Numbered from the stretch's first letter, positions 34,193 through 42,586 are shown. The stretch: DNA of 64,000 nucleotides from CAJOLV01 sp045631885 (GCA_045631885.1 JAZQVN010000035.1:1-64000), one strand, 5' to 3'. A program made the numbers and translations. The notes: generated from the letters alone by a model not told the origin.

Positions 34193-35306
34193 TATAGGTA
34201 CCTCCATAGAATATTGCTAAGAAAGTAATTAGCCCTGAGATAACAATAATTAATCCCATCGCTAAGAACTTCTTCCATGTATAACGTGGATTGCTCCATT
34301 CGTAGTGATCTAAAACAACCGCCATCATATTGGCAATTAAAATTGAATAGCCCATACCTTCTGGTAAGGCGGCAAATAAACGGATGAAGACTGTTACTAC
34401 CGCGGCAATCATGCCATAAATATATCTCGATGGCGAGTTGATCGGGCTCGTTACTGGATCAGTGAGCATAAATGTCACGCCAAATAAAACACCACCGCTT
34501 AAGACATTGTATAGAACGAATAAGAACGGATTGACTTCGTTATTTAAACCATAGATTGATAATCCTGCGATTAAACTTAAGAAAACAAATGTTCCTAAAT
34601 AACCAACGACAATTCGATAATCAGCGCTTCTTCTCACTAATAAGTAAATTAAACCAATGAGAATAGTAATCTTATATACTTCACCTAAAGTTCCAGGAAT
34701 TCTTCCTAAGAATAAATCTAGGATTGGATATTGAGTGATATTGGAATACATTCCTTCACTTAATAAACCGAGTGGAGTGGCGCCTGCAGCGACATCAGGA
34801 ATTGTGTAGAACCAAGTATCAACATAAGTAACATACTGAGAACCAAAACAGAATTTAGCAAAAATCATGCCCACGACTGCGGGGTTAAAGATATTGCTTC
34901 CTAATCCACCAAACACTAATTTACCAAAAACAATGCCAACAAATGCTCCAACGATAACTGCGTAGATAGGTGCGCCTGCAGGCATAATTAAAGTAAAGAT
35001 TGTCGCGGAGATAGACGCGGTCAATACATTATTCTTATTAAATTTACCTTTATAGGCATAAATGAATTTTTCTTTAAATGTATGTTTTTGCCCATCTAAA
35101 GGCATCATATTTCTGAGTCCAACATAAACGAATTCAGAACCAATCATCACTAACATAGCTACTGCGAAGAATAAAAGTGTATTAAGTGGATAAACGACAA
35201 TAGAGAAAATAAGCGTTGGAGCAAGCGCGATTAAAACATCAATCATCATTCTACTGACGGTTGCTTTTCTTCTAAGATGTGGCGCGGTCTCTTTTGTAAT
35301 TGTCAT
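34185..35306 (-). CDS. rnfD: Rnf complex subunit D
   Basis: 373-aa polytopic membrane protein of the NqrB/RnfD family. The FMN attachment loop reads DVAAGATPLGLL near residue 170, where Thr of GATPL is the ApbE-modified residue. GLGSNIFNPAVVGMIFAKFC near 135 and MLTDPVTSPINSPSRYIYG near 285 are also family hallmarks. The ATG overlaps the rnfC TGA (ATGA). Confidence 0.93.
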   Translation of the reverse strand: MTITKETAPHLRRKATVSRMMIDVLIALAPTLIFSIVVYPLNTLLFFAVAMLVMIGSEFVYVGLRNMMPLDGQKHTFKEKFIYAYKGKFNKNNVLTASISATIFTLIMPAGAPIYAVIVGAFVGIVFGKLVFGGLGSNIFNPAVVGMIFAKFCFGSQYVTYVDTWFYTIPDVAAGATPLGLLSEGMYSNITQYPILDLFLGRIPGTLGEVYKITILIGLIYLLVRRSADYRIVVGYLGTFVFLSLIAGLSIYGLNNEVNPFLFVLYNVLSGGVLFGVTFMLTDPVTSPINSPSRYIYGMIAAVVTVFIRLFAALPEGMGYSILIANMMAVVLDHYEWSNPRYTWKKFLAMGLIIVISGLITFLAIFYGGTYNG

Positions 35307-36604
35307 AACTTCGCAATCATCTTTGCCTTTCTCACATAATCAGTCACTTGAATCTTTGATGTACAAGAATAGGCACAAAGTCCACATTCAATACATTTCA
35401 AAGGATTGAGAGCTTTGATTCTCTCTTTATCTAATGTTTTCACCGCGTTCATAATCTGCACAGGTTCAAGATGAACTGGGCAAGATAAAACACAGCTTCC
35501 ACACCTAATACACGGTTCTTCTTTATCAGTGTTCTTATCAAGAATAATAATAGAGGTCACGGTTTTAGTGATGATACAATCATCACTCGGGACAGAGGCC
35601 CCCATCATTGGACCACCTAAAATAAAGACTTTTTCTTTATCTGGGTTTTTATATCCCCCACACATTGGAATTAAATCTTTAATCGATGTTCCTACTCTCA
35701 CTCTAAAGTTCTTTGGGAAATTGATACCATCACCAGTGATAGTCACAAATCTTTTGATAACTGGCATATTGTATCTAATAGCCTTATAAATACCCACCAT
35801 CGTGGAAACATTGAAATTAATAATTCCACGATTAGATGGCAATTCACCTGGTTTTAATTCAATGCCTGTCGCTGATTTAATCATCGCCACTTCCCAACCT
35901 TGAGGATAGAAATTACCAACACAGCATAATTCAATACCGGAGCCAGCGTATTCTTTAATCACTTGAGAATAAACCGCTTTGATATCGGTATATTTAGATT
36001 TGATACAAATCTTCGCGTGCTTACAGTTAAAAGCTTGCATCGTATATTTGATACCTTCCATCACTCGATATGGGAATTCAAGCATTAAGCGATGGTCCGC
36101 GGAAATATATGGTTCACATTCAATACCGTTAACTAAAATCATATTAATTGGCTTATCGGTTTGGAACTTAATATAAGTTGGGAAAGAAGATCCACCTAAA
36201 CCAACATTCGCTGTTTCTTTAATGATTTCAGTCATTTCTTCTTTAGTTAAAGCAGCGATTTGTTCCGGAGTTCTCACAAATACACCAGAATCTAATGTGT
36301 CTTTAAAATCATTTTCAATTTTGATGAAATCAGTTAATTTACCATTTCTATGATAATGTTTTTCTAAACCGACATATGTACCAGAACATGTCGCGTGAAT
36401 TGGTTGTTCAAAAAATGGACCATGACGAACACCAATGACTTGGCAAGAATTAACATGGTCTCCTTCTTTGATAAAAAGATCCGCTTTTGGACAACGGGCA
36501 TTTGCCACGGCAATATAAAGATATTGCGGTTTTGTGAATCTAATCGCAGGTAAAGAACCCACCAACTTTTTGGTATCTTTGATATGATCAGTTTTTGCAA
36601 TCAT
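35303..36604 (-). CDS. rnfC: Rnf complex subunit C
   Basis: 433-aa peripheral subunit that exchanges electrons with NAD(H). Nucleotide/FMN text GLGGSSFPTYIKF near residue 137 and ILVNGIECEPYISADHRLM near 156 is followed by two 4Fe-4S modules, CIRCGSCVLSCPVHLEP near 368 and CIECGLCAYSCTSKI near 407. It is the first gene of the operon. A -10 TAAAAT ends 6 nt before its ATG, with no Shine-Dalgarno, so the whole Rnf operon may start as a leaderless mRNA. Confidence 0.95.
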   Translation of the reverse strand: MIAKTDHIKDTKKLVGSLPAIRFTKPQYLYIAVANARCPKADLFIKEGDHVNSCQVIGVRHGPFFEQPIHATCSGTYVGLEKHYHRNGKLTDFIKIENDFKDTLDSGVFVRTPEQIAALTKEEMTEIIKETANVGLGGSSFPTYIKFQTDKPINMILVNGIECEPYISADHRLMLEFPYRVMEGIKYTMQAFNCKHAKICIKSKYTDIKAVYSQVIKEYAGSGIELCCVGNFYPQGWEVAMIKSATGIELKPGELPSNRGIINFNVSTMVGIYKAIRYNMPVIKRFVTITGDGINFPKNFRVRVGTSIKDLIPMCGGYKNPDKEKVFILGGPMMGASVPSDDCIITKTVTSIIILDKNTDKEEPCIRCGSCVLSCPVHLEPVQIMNAVKTLDKERIKALNPLKCIECGLCAYSCTSKIQVTDYVRKAKMIAKL

Positions 36605-36610
36605 AGAATT

Positions 36611-36616
36611 ATTTTA
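36611..36616 (-). promoter_or_regulatory. Rnf operon -10 box (leaderless promoter)
   Basis: Minus-strand TAAAAT, separated by 6 nt (36605-36610) from the rnfC ATG at 36602-36604. The remaining divergent spacer up to 36804 (about 190 nt) holds no gene or riboswitch that I recognise. Confidence 0.55.
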
Positions 36617-36804
36617 ACTTATGTAAAATAATAACAAAAGAGTTAAATGATATAGATTTACCCGATGGTGACTTTTTTTCATTCTGTCTTTATCGCTAAA
36701 AGGCTGATGCAATCTTATCAACTGGTAGTTTTCATAGAAAAAGCACTAGTTAATTATTTCAATCTTTCTTAACTAATACATAAATATATGCGAAAATTAT
36801 ATAA

Positions 36805-37044
36805 ATGATTGATGTTAGAAAAGAAGTATATAAAGAGATTAAAAATGTCATCGGTGACGATGTCGATTTTAATGATGATTCTTTATTTAAAGAAGATTTA
36901 GGAATTGACTCATACAAAGCGGTCACTATTTTACTTAATCTCGACAAAAAGAAAATCGGTTTTAAAAGCGATAACTTACCTTCGATTAAAACAGTCAAAG
37001 ACTTATTAGATTCATTAACTTTTTATGGAGCACAATCTCGTTAG
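36805..37044 (+). CDS. acyl carrier protein
   Basis: 79 aa. Helix II begins with the phosphopantetheine site DLGIDSYKAV, Ser36, a Tyr-containing variant of the usual DSL motif. The acidic N-terminal half (GDDVDFNDDSLFKEDLG) is typical. The adjacent AMP-forming ligase and acyltransferase suggest a dedicated carrier, not the FAS-II ACP. It overlaps the ligase gene by 20 nt. Confidence 0.85.
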   Translation: MIDVRKEVYKEIKNVIGDDVDFNDDSLFKEDLGIDSYKAVTILLNLDKKKIGFKSDNLPSIKTVKDLLDSLTFYGAQSR

Positions 37045-38350
37045 TTTAGTCATATCATCAATTAATAAGAACTCTGATAAAGTTTTTATCATTAATAAAA
37101 ATGTCGAATATACATATTCTAGATTTTTTGATGATGTCAAAAGAGTTTGCCCTCATTTAAGAAACGGAAGAATCCTTTTAAAAGCGGGCGATAAATATTA
37201 TTACGCTTTATCTTTTATCGCTGGATTAATGATGCACTCAATGATGTTTTTATCAAATAAAGATTCCTCCATTTATGATGATTATAAATTTGATCAAATC
37301 ATCGATGATGAATTCATTCAAAACGTTCTTGATAAAGGTGAAGAACCAATATCTATTGATAATATCAATACTTCTATCGACGAAGATGACCCAATGATGG
37401 TTGTTTTATCTTCTGGAACATCACTTAAACCAAAGCCAATTGTTCTCTCCTATAAAGCGGTGAGAAAGAATATTGAATCAGGCTTAAGAATTCTTTATGT
37501 TGAATCTTCTTGGACATTTGTGTCCCTCTTACCTTTAGATCACGCATTCGGGATTACTAGCGACTTCCTAGATTTATTACTTTCTGGCGCGAAAGTTGTC
37601 TACTCATATTCTTTAATAGAATATTTCATGTATTTAAGAAAATATTCTCCAGATATGATTAGTATTCCAATCACCATCTTAAAAACACTTCAAGAGATGA
37701 TGAAAGAACAAGGAAAAACCGCATTAGGAAATAACATCAAACAAATCCTTGTCGGTGGTTCTAAATGTTATAAAGAGATTATTGAATTCTTTAAAAAATA
37801 TGACATCACTGTCTGCACATCATATGGTTTAACCGAATGTGCGCCTTGTGTATCAATCTGTTCACCAAAATACTTTATGTTAGAGTCTGATGGTAAAGTT
37901 TTAGATTGCCATCAAATTAGATTTTCTAAAGAAAATGAAATCATCGTTTCTGGTGAATCGATCATGCTTAATTATTTAGATGAATATGATAAAGGAATTA
38001 TCGCGACAGAAGTTCACACCAAAGATGTTGGATATATGAAAGATGGCTATTTATTTGTGACAGGTAGATTAGATAATCTCATCGTCATGGATAACGGATT
38101 TAAAATCCAACCAGAGACATTTGAAAAAGACTTATTAATTAATAATCCTTATATAAAAGAATGTGTGATTTATTATTTTGATAGCAAACTCAATTTAGAT
38201 GTCGTCATGGATGAATCGTATTTAAAAGAATTAAGGAAGCAATTAGATTATTTAGATATCAACATTAACATCGTTAATGAAATTAAGAAAAACGCACTAG
38301 GAAAAATATCGCGTATCTACTACAAAAATGGCAAAAAAGAAGAGAACTAA
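37025..38350 (+). CDS. AMP-forming acyl-ACP/acyl-CoA synthetase-like ligase
   Basis: 441-aa member of the ANL adenylating superfamily. The ATP loop is VVLSSGTSLKPKPI near residue 130, TSYGLTECAP near 266 matches A5, VTGRLDNLIVMDNGFKIQPE near 345 matches A7-A8, and ALGKISR near 424 carries the catalytic A10 Lys. It is shorter than most family members (500-550 aa). It presumably activates a carboxylic acid and loads it on the preceding ACP. It overlaps the acyltransferase gene by 23 nt. Confidence 0.85.
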   Translation: MEHNLVSLVISSINKNSDKVFIINKNVEYTYSRFFDDVKRVCPHLRNGRILLKAGDKYYYALSFIAGLMMHSMMFLSNKDSSIYDDYKFDQIIDDEFIQNVLDKGEEPISIDNINTSIDEDDPMMVVLSSGTSLKPKPIVLSYKAVRKNIESGLRILYVESSWTFVSLLPLDHAFGITSDFLDLLLSGAKVVYSYSLIEYFMYLRKYSPDMISIPITILKTLQEMMKEQGKTALGNNIKQILVGGSKCYKEIIEFFKKYDITVCTSYGLTECAPCVSICSPKYFMLESDGKVLDCHQIRFSKENEIIVSGESIMLNYLDEYDKGIIATEVHTKDVGYMKDGYLFVTGRLDNLIVMDNGFKIQPETFEKDLLINNPYIKECVIYYFDSKLNLDVVMDESYLKELRKQLDYLDININIVNEIKKNALGKISRIYYKNGKKEEN

Positions 38351-39011
38351 AAGAGATACATTTTTATTCAAAGTCATGAGAGTCATCTCTCGTCCTTTTG
38401 ATCATAAACCAAAGTTTATCTTCACCACTCCTCTAGAAGAGCCGAGTATCATTATTTGTAATCATAACCATCCTCGTGGCCCAACGAAATGGAGCTTTTA
38501 TTTTCCAAGTGATAAATTCATGATGTGGGGAAATGGAAGATTATGCGGAGGCATAAAAGAAGTCTTCTTTGCTATTATCGATACAATGGTAAGAAACGGG
38601 ACTAATAAAGTTCTCGCCACATTCTTCGCGATATTCGCCACTCCATTTATCAAACTAAGTTTTTCTCAAAGTCGTATTATCCCTGTTTATTACGATATGA
38701 GATTTTATCAAACCATCAAAATGAGTATTGAAGAGTATAAAGACGGCAATCACATCATCATCTTCCCAGATAAAAAAGACATCAAATTCTCGTATAACAT
38801 CACAGAAATCATGCCAGGATTTTTGATTTTAGCTCGTCAATTAAAGGAAGAAGGATATGACCCATATATCGTTCCTTCTAAATCAAATAAGAAAAGAAAA
38901 AAGATTGTTTTAGATAAACCAATTCGATTAAGCGAAGTGGAAGCACAATATAAAAATGATGAAGAAATCTTAGAATTCTTCAAAAATAAAATCAACGGAC
39001 TGATTGAATAA
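38328..39011 (+). CDS. PlsC-like acyltransferase
   Basis: 227 aa, probably membrane-associated. IIICNHNHPRGPTKW near residue 43 sits where PlsC enzymes have the NHx4D catalytic motif, but the Asp is not present. HIIIFPDKKD near 145 resembles motif III (FPEG). This N-H-x-x-x-x-GP type occurs in divergent Firmicute relatives, so activity is plausible but not certain. The overlap with the ligase gene suggests it transfers the acyl group loaded on the ACP. Confidence 0.7.
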   Translation: MAKKKRTKRDTFLFKVMRVISRPFDHKPKFIFTTPLEEPSIIICNHNHPRGPTKWSFYFPSDKFMMWGNGRLCGGIKEVFFAIIDTMVRNGTNKVLATFFAIFATPFIKLSFSQSRIIPVYYDMRFYQTIKMSIEEYKDGNHIIIFPDKKDIKFSYNITEIMPGFLILARQLKEEGYDPYIVPSKSNKKRKKIVLDKPIRLSEVEAQYKNDEEILEFFKNKINGLIE

Positions 39012-39015
39012 ACAT

Positions 39016-39039
39016 CCACCGGACAATCCGGTGGTTTTT
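39016..39039 (+). terminator. terminator of the ACP-ligase-acyltransferase operon
   Basis: Stem CCACCGGA / TCCGGTGG with loop CAA, followed by TTTTTC. It also abuts the IS200 remnant. Confidence 0.92.
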
Positions 39040-39040
39040 C

Positions 39041-39420
39041 ATAGTCGGGCAGATATTAGCCCTCTATTACTAGCCGCCCTCCTCAAGGGCGAAATACGGA
39101 CCATCGCTTGCTTTTGTCCTTAGCTACCCGTAAACGGGTCTCAGTCGAAGTCGATGGTCAATTGCTTGAACTCGCAAAGCTTCCTTAGAATCTTTCCGAT
39201 TTCAAGTCTTTTTTGTCCGAAGAACACTTGTCTTCGGTATTTCGGTGCAAACACGATGTGGTACTTACAGTTCCATACAGTGTGTGCTAAACTATACTCG
39301 TCTCGAGACATATTTCTCCTTTCATATTCAAGCGTTGGTCCGCATGAATATTGTAAGGAGATTTTATTTTTGGGCAAAACTATAAGTTTTACCTCCACCC
39401 CAGACTATCTGGGGGTTTTA
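39041..39420 (-). mobile_element. internally deleted IS200/IS605-type element
   Basis: Approximate limits. The transposase-upstream end has a hairpin CCCCAGA-CTA-TCTGGGG (39398-39414). The other end has hairpins GCCCT/AGGGC (39076-39090) and ACCCGT/ACGGGT (39126-39139). Subterminal hairpins without terminal inverted repeats are the hallmark of this single-strand-transposing family. Only the first third of tnpA remains, fused to the distal end, so the copy is non-autonomous. Confidence 0.75.
39141..39314 (-). pseudogene. tnpA: truncated IS200-type TnpA (Y1 transposase) fragment
   Basis: 57 codons starting MSRDEYSLAHTVWNCKYHIV and continuing with the FAPKYRRQVFFG block, the unmistakable N-terminus of IS200 TnpA. 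The usual length is about 130-150 aa. The HUH metal motif and the catalytic Tyr are missing; the frame ends at TGA at the junction with the right-end sequence. It cannot encode an active transposase. Confidence 0.88.
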
Positions 39421-39449
39421 ACTCGCTCAGCCTTTGCAGGACTGGCTCA

Positions 39450-39479
39450 GACAAGAAAAGCCTCGGTTTCCCAAGGCTT
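39450..39479 (-). terminator. terminator of the Zn-ribbon membrane protein gene
   Basis: Minus-strand stem AAGCCTTGG / CCGAGGCTT with a GAAA tetraloop, followed by TTCTTGT. Confidence 0.8.
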
Positions 39480-39505
39480 CTCATTTTAAAATATCTTTAT
39501 CAGTA

Positions 39506-39880
39506 CTACCCTTGCGACCGCTGTATTATTTGCATATATAAGTCTACTATTTTTGACCAGTTAATAACTAAAGCAACAATAATGGCAATTAGCAACAATG
39601 TATGCAATATAATCCCAATCCATGCCCCTATATTTGTTCTTCTTTTATTTATTGCCAACGCAATAATTAATCCAGGAAAACCAAAGAAAAACACAAGAAG
39701 AAAACCAGCAATCGAACTTCCTTGGTCTTGATAAAGAATCAGTCCGTTTGTGTTTGATATTCTCGTTAAATCTGCGGTCGATGCAACTGGTTGAATCGGT
39801 TGCAAGTATTCATGGCAAAGAGGACATTGAGTAACTCCTTGTTGAAGATACAAACCACATTTAGGACACCTATAGCTCAT
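39506..39880 (-). CDS. zinc-ribbon membrane protein of unknown function
   Basis: 124 aa. The N-terminal zinc ribbon has CPKC at residues 5-8 and CPLC near 19, and a linker follows. Two membrane segments (about residues 57-77 and 84-108) complete it. Many small Firmicute membrane proteins share this double-CxxC plus helices plan, with no set function. It is divergent from a small XRE regulator, with mirrored 11-bp elements between them. Confidence 0.75.
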   Translation of the reverse strand: MSYRCPKCGLYLQQGVTQCPLCHEYLQPIQPVASTADLTRISNTNGLILYQDQGSSIAGFLLVFFFGFPGLIIALAINKRRTNIGAWIGIILHTLLLIAIIVALVINWSKIVDLYMQIIQRSQG

Positions 39881-39892
39881 TATATGTAAACC

Positions 39893-39969
39893 TTTTCTTT
39901 ACTTTTCTTATTAATTATAGATAACTTTGCTTTACGTTTCTACATTTTTGAATAATTTAGTAAAGAAAA
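39893..39969. promoter_or_regulatory. mirrored 11-bp elements in the Zn-ribbon/XRE intergenic region
   Basis: TTTTCTTTACT (39893-39903) and its exact reverse complement AGTAAAGAAAA (39959-39969) lie 55 nt apart, one near each divergent start codon. This suits binding by the adjacent XRE protein at both promoters; the link is inferred. Confidence 0.55.
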
Positions 39970-39985
39970 TACTTACAATTTGAGT

Positions 39986-40252
39986 ATGGAAAATAGATTA
40001 CAAGAATATAGAAAGAAAAGAGGTTACACTCAAGATCAAATGGCGTCTTTGATTTCTGTGTCCAGGCAGACATACATTAACTATGAGTCAGGAAAAGCCG
40101 AACCTTCATTTGAAACTCTTAAATTGATTTCTAAAATATTGAAGACTCCTATTGATGATTTGCTAGATAATGATTGCTATGCCTCTGATAGAAATGGAAT
40201 CACGAAACAACTTGTAAATGACATTGAAGAAATCTTAAAACAATATAAATAG
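39986..40252 (+). CDS. XRE-family HTH regulator
   Basis: 88 aa from the ATG at 39986; a TTG two codons upstream is possible. The HTH comprises LQEYRKKRGYTQDQMASLI, SVSRQTYINYESGKAEPS and FETLKLISKIL (about residues 4-55), a Cro/CI-type domain. A short helical tail follows. It probably regulates itself and the divergent membrane protein. There is no phage gene nearby. It is followed by a terminator. Confidence 0.88.
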   Translation: MENRLQEYRKKRGYTQDQMASLISVSRQTYINYESGKAEPSFETLKLISKILKTPIDDLLDNDCYASDRNGITKQLVNDIEEILKQYK

Positions 40253-40270
40253 GTATATGAATTGACGAAG

Positions 40271-40290
40271 GTAGCCAGTGGCTACTTTTT
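40271..40290 (+). terminator. terminator after the XRE gene
   Basis: Stem GTAGCC / GGCTAC with loop AGT, followed by TTTTT. The stretch from here to about 40465 has no gene; it only shows a TATTGAT/ATCAATA inverted repeat at 40348-40369. Confidence 0.85.
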
Positions 40291-40469
40291 AATATATTCA
40301 GAATGTGTTCAAACGTTTTAATAATTCCAATATTTTTTTCTCTTTCATATTGATTGTTAAATATCAATAACATAATATAAAAGCACACATAACGGGAACA
40401 TCCACTTATTAAGTTCATTTATTCATTTTTAATTCTTTTTATCAATTGTCAATTCTAACCACTAGTTAA

Positions 40470-40523
40470 ATATATCGTTCCCACTAAAAAATCTTTCTAT
40501 AGGGACGATATATAGAAAGGTGG
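40470..40523 (+). promoter_or_regulatory. mutually exclusive hairpins ahead of the 117-aa gene
   Basis: Hairpin 1: ATATATCGTTCCC (40470-40482) pairs with GGGACGATATAT (40502-40513), with one bulged T. Hairpin 2: CTTTCTATA (40493-40501) pairs with TATAGAAAG (40511-40519). The 5' arm of hairpin 2 lies in the loop of hairpin 1 and their 3' arms overlap, so only one can form. Hairpin 2 covers part of the ribosome binding site AAAGGTGG. A TTGTCA (40446-40451) about 18 nt upstream may be a -35, in which case the first repeat would act as a DNA operator. Confidence 0.5.
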
Positions 40524-40530
40524 TTTTATT

Positions 40531-40884
40531 ATGCCGAGATATAGAAAGTACAACGGAAAAGACAAATATCATTTTCGTTTTTTCCGCAAAAATGGTCGCC
40601 ATCCATTTATCGTTGTCTTAGTAGAAACGAAAGGAGAAAGCAAAAAAACACGATTAAGTGGATACATGATTACCCATGATATTAGTAAGAAATTGGATTA
40701 TCCTGATTCTTATATTCAATTAAACATGAATCCAAATCCTAAAGACGATAGTCCTTCTTATTTGTGCGTCACAAGGATTGACAATGTCTTGCAAAAGTTT
40801 TTCTCAAAACCTTTTCCGAATTGGCATCTATCAAAAGAAGATGAAGAGTTAATTGATGAGTTGGAAAAGAAAAAATCTTCCTAA
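40531..40884 (+). CDS. small basic protein of unknown function
   Basis: Not recognised. 117 aa, Lys/Arg-rich N-terminus (MPRYRKYNGKDKYHFRFF), a central NPNPKDDSPSYLC segment near residue 70, an acidic C-terminus and a KKK end. There is no membrane helix. It has its own leader with alternative hairpins and sits in an accessory stretch between an IS remnant and a tRNA gene. This setting is common for toxins or mobile-element proteins, but no motif supports a specific call. Confidence 0.65.
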   Translation: MPRYRKYNGKDKYHFRFFRKNGRHPFIVVLVETKGESKKTRLSGYMITHDISKKLDYPDSYIQLNMNPNPKDDSPSYLCVTRIDNVLQKFFSKPFPNWHLSKEDEELIDELEKKKSS

Positions 40885-41079
40885 TGGAAGATACTTTCAC
40901 ATTGAACCGCTTACCCCAATAAGCTAATGAATAATCTCTATGGCTCAAATGCTTTCGTATAGTTACATGAATGAGGGCTATACTTACCAAGGATGGATTA
41001 TCACCCTTCTGTTCTTGAAGCGTTTCCCGAAGAATAGCTTCCTTTCTATGTTTACCAGTTAACTGGTATCGGGTAATTT

Positions 41080-41155
41080 TGGTGGATCTGACGAGGATCG
41101 AACTCGCTACCTCCTCCATGCCATGGAGGCGCTCTCCCAGGTGAGCTACAGACCC
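41080..41155 (-). tRNA. tRNA-Ala (anticodon GGC)
   Basis: 76 nt with encoded CCA (41080-41082). The acceptor GGGTCTG/CAGATCC contains the G3-U70 alanine identity pair. The anticodon stem is CCTCC/GGAGG with loop ATGGCAT, the T loop is TTCGATC and the discriminator is A73. The 195 nt between this gene and the 117-aa gene contain a 14-bp palindrome ACCAGTTAACTGGT (41054-41067) and no convincing gene. Confidence 0.97.
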
Positions 41156-41236
41156 GTTAGCGTTTTTAATCTTATACAAAGTCGATAAAAATAGCAATAG
41201 AAATTTATTCTTATTATCTTTCTAAATAGAAAGAGA

Positions 41237-42586
41237 CTATTTATCTTGTTTTTCTTGATCGATTTCCTCAATAGTCCTGGAATCTTTATGAGGAATTTGT
41301 TTCCATTTCACTTTAAAGAATAAAGAGATAATAGAAATTGGAATAGAAATTAAATCATACCAAGGCCAAACGATGATGTAGAAAATAGCTTTCGGTAATG
41401 AGCAATGGATATTCTTCCATTCTTTAATAGCAATCAATACACCTGCGAACCACGCGGCTATACATATACCTAATATATTATTAATAGTGAACGCTAAGAA
41501 GGAGTTCCAGTTATAATCCGCTCCTCCAGTAAATCCCAAGATTAACGAAGTTACATTATAAATTAATGTGACTAAGAAGGTGAATAAAGCATATGGGAAG
41601 ATATCCCAGAAGATATCATATTTTGCCCATGTTGGTTTTTTGAAGAATGATTTCACCAATCTCCAAGAATCTAAAGCCCAAACGATTAATGAACCTTTGT
41701 TCCATCTGAAACGCTGTCTCATTTGGATAAAGAAGTTTGTTGGTTGTTCATCGTAACATATCGCTTCATCGGTATAACCTAAACGATTATTCGCGGAGAT
41801 ATTTTTAATAACGAATTCCATATCTTCCACCAATCGATGCCATTTCCAGCCATCCATTAATAACTTGCTGCTCACGAGATAACCACTACCGGTTCCGGAA
41901 GTTAATGATTTTAAAATCATTCTTGGTCTATGGTTAGCCATTGTAATACGGTAGAAGTTAAAGCCATATGCAGATGAAATGATGTTGTCTTGGAAATTCT
42001 TTGGGCAGCGATAACCGGTAATAACATCAAATCTTCCGGTTTGGAAAGCATCATTCATCTTACTAACGAATTGATGGTCAACAACATTATCTGCATCTAA
42101 AAGTAAGTAAGCATCATAATAATCGATGCCAACTTCTTCTTTAATGTGATTGAAAAGGAATTCTAATCCCCAACCTTTTCTCGCTTTACTTAAATCATGT
42201 CTTTCAAAAACATGACAGCCTAATTCTCTAGCGATTTCTGCGGTTTTATCATTCTCGCTACAATTGTCTGCGACTAGCCAAATATCAATTAATTCACTTG
42301 GATAGTCTTGTTTTCTCATTGATTCAATTGTGTTTCTGATAACTAGTTCTTCGTTCTTCGCAGAAATGATGAATGCATATCTTTTATCTTTTGGAGCTTC
42401 TGGGTAGGAGATTCTTTTACCAAAGAAACCGATTAAAATATAAACAAATCTATACGCGGTAAATATACCAATCACTAAAGTGATAATGACACAGATAAAG
42501 TTTAAAAGACCTTGCACTGTATCTAATTTATCTAAACCAAGGTAATCATTTAAAAGATAGTTTTTTAACCATTCCCAAAATTCCAT
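41237..42586 (-). CDS. processive family 2 glycosyltransferase (membrane)
   Basis: 449 aa from MEFWEWLKNYL at 42586; a longer frame to 42640 would run into the tRNA-Arg gene and is rejected. There is an N-terminal membrane helix (about residues 20-45). The GT-A domain has IISAKNEELVI near 62, a DADN metal-site motif near 150 and the QMRQRFRWNKGS (QxxRW) motif near 270. Three or more C-terminal helices follow. The set is typical of polysaccharide synthases and glycosyl-polymer GT2 enzymes. It begins 17 nt after the tRNA. Confidence 0.85.
   Translation of the reverse strand: MEFWEWLKNYLLNDYLGLDKLDTVQGLLNFICVIITLVIGIFTAYRFVYILIGFFGKRISYPEAPKDKRYAFIISAKNEELVIRNTIESMRKQDYPSELIDIWLVADNCSENDKTAEIARELGCHVFERHDLSKARKGWGLEFLFNHIKEEVGIDYYDAYLLLDADNVVDHQFVSKMNDAFQTGRFDVITGYRCPKNFQDNIISSAYGFNFYRITMANHRPRMILKSLTSGTGSGYLVSSKLLMDGWKWHRLVEDMEFVIKNISANNRLGYTDEAICYDEQPTNFFIQMRQRFRWNKGSLIVWALDSWRLVKSFFKKPTWAKYDIFWDIFPYALFTFLVTLIYNVTSLILGFTGGADYNWNSFLAFTINNILGICIAAWFAGVLIAIKEWKNIHCSLPKAIFYIIVWPWYDLISIPISIISLFFKVKWKQIPHKDSRTIEEIDQEKQDK

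Noticed and set aside
36617..36804. Riboswitch or small RNA in the rnfC/ACP divergent spacer
   Set aside because: Only weak partial repeats (AACTGGTAG, CACTAGTT) are visible, with no known aptamer core.
39154..39489. 111-codon plus-strand frame over the IS200 remnant
   Set aside because: It is antisense to the TnpA fragment and runs into a terminator stem; no motif.
40885..41155. Genomic island integrated at tRNA-Ala
   Set aside because: No integrase and no repeat of the tRNA 3' end were seen in the window; the accessory content is only about 2 kb.
40769..41197. 142-codon minus-strand frame covering the tRNA-Ala gene
   Set aside because: Its first third is the translated tRNA (the text GSVAHLGERLHGMEEVA is a well-known tRNA artefact) and its end is antisense to the 117-aa gene. 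No start site or motif supports it.
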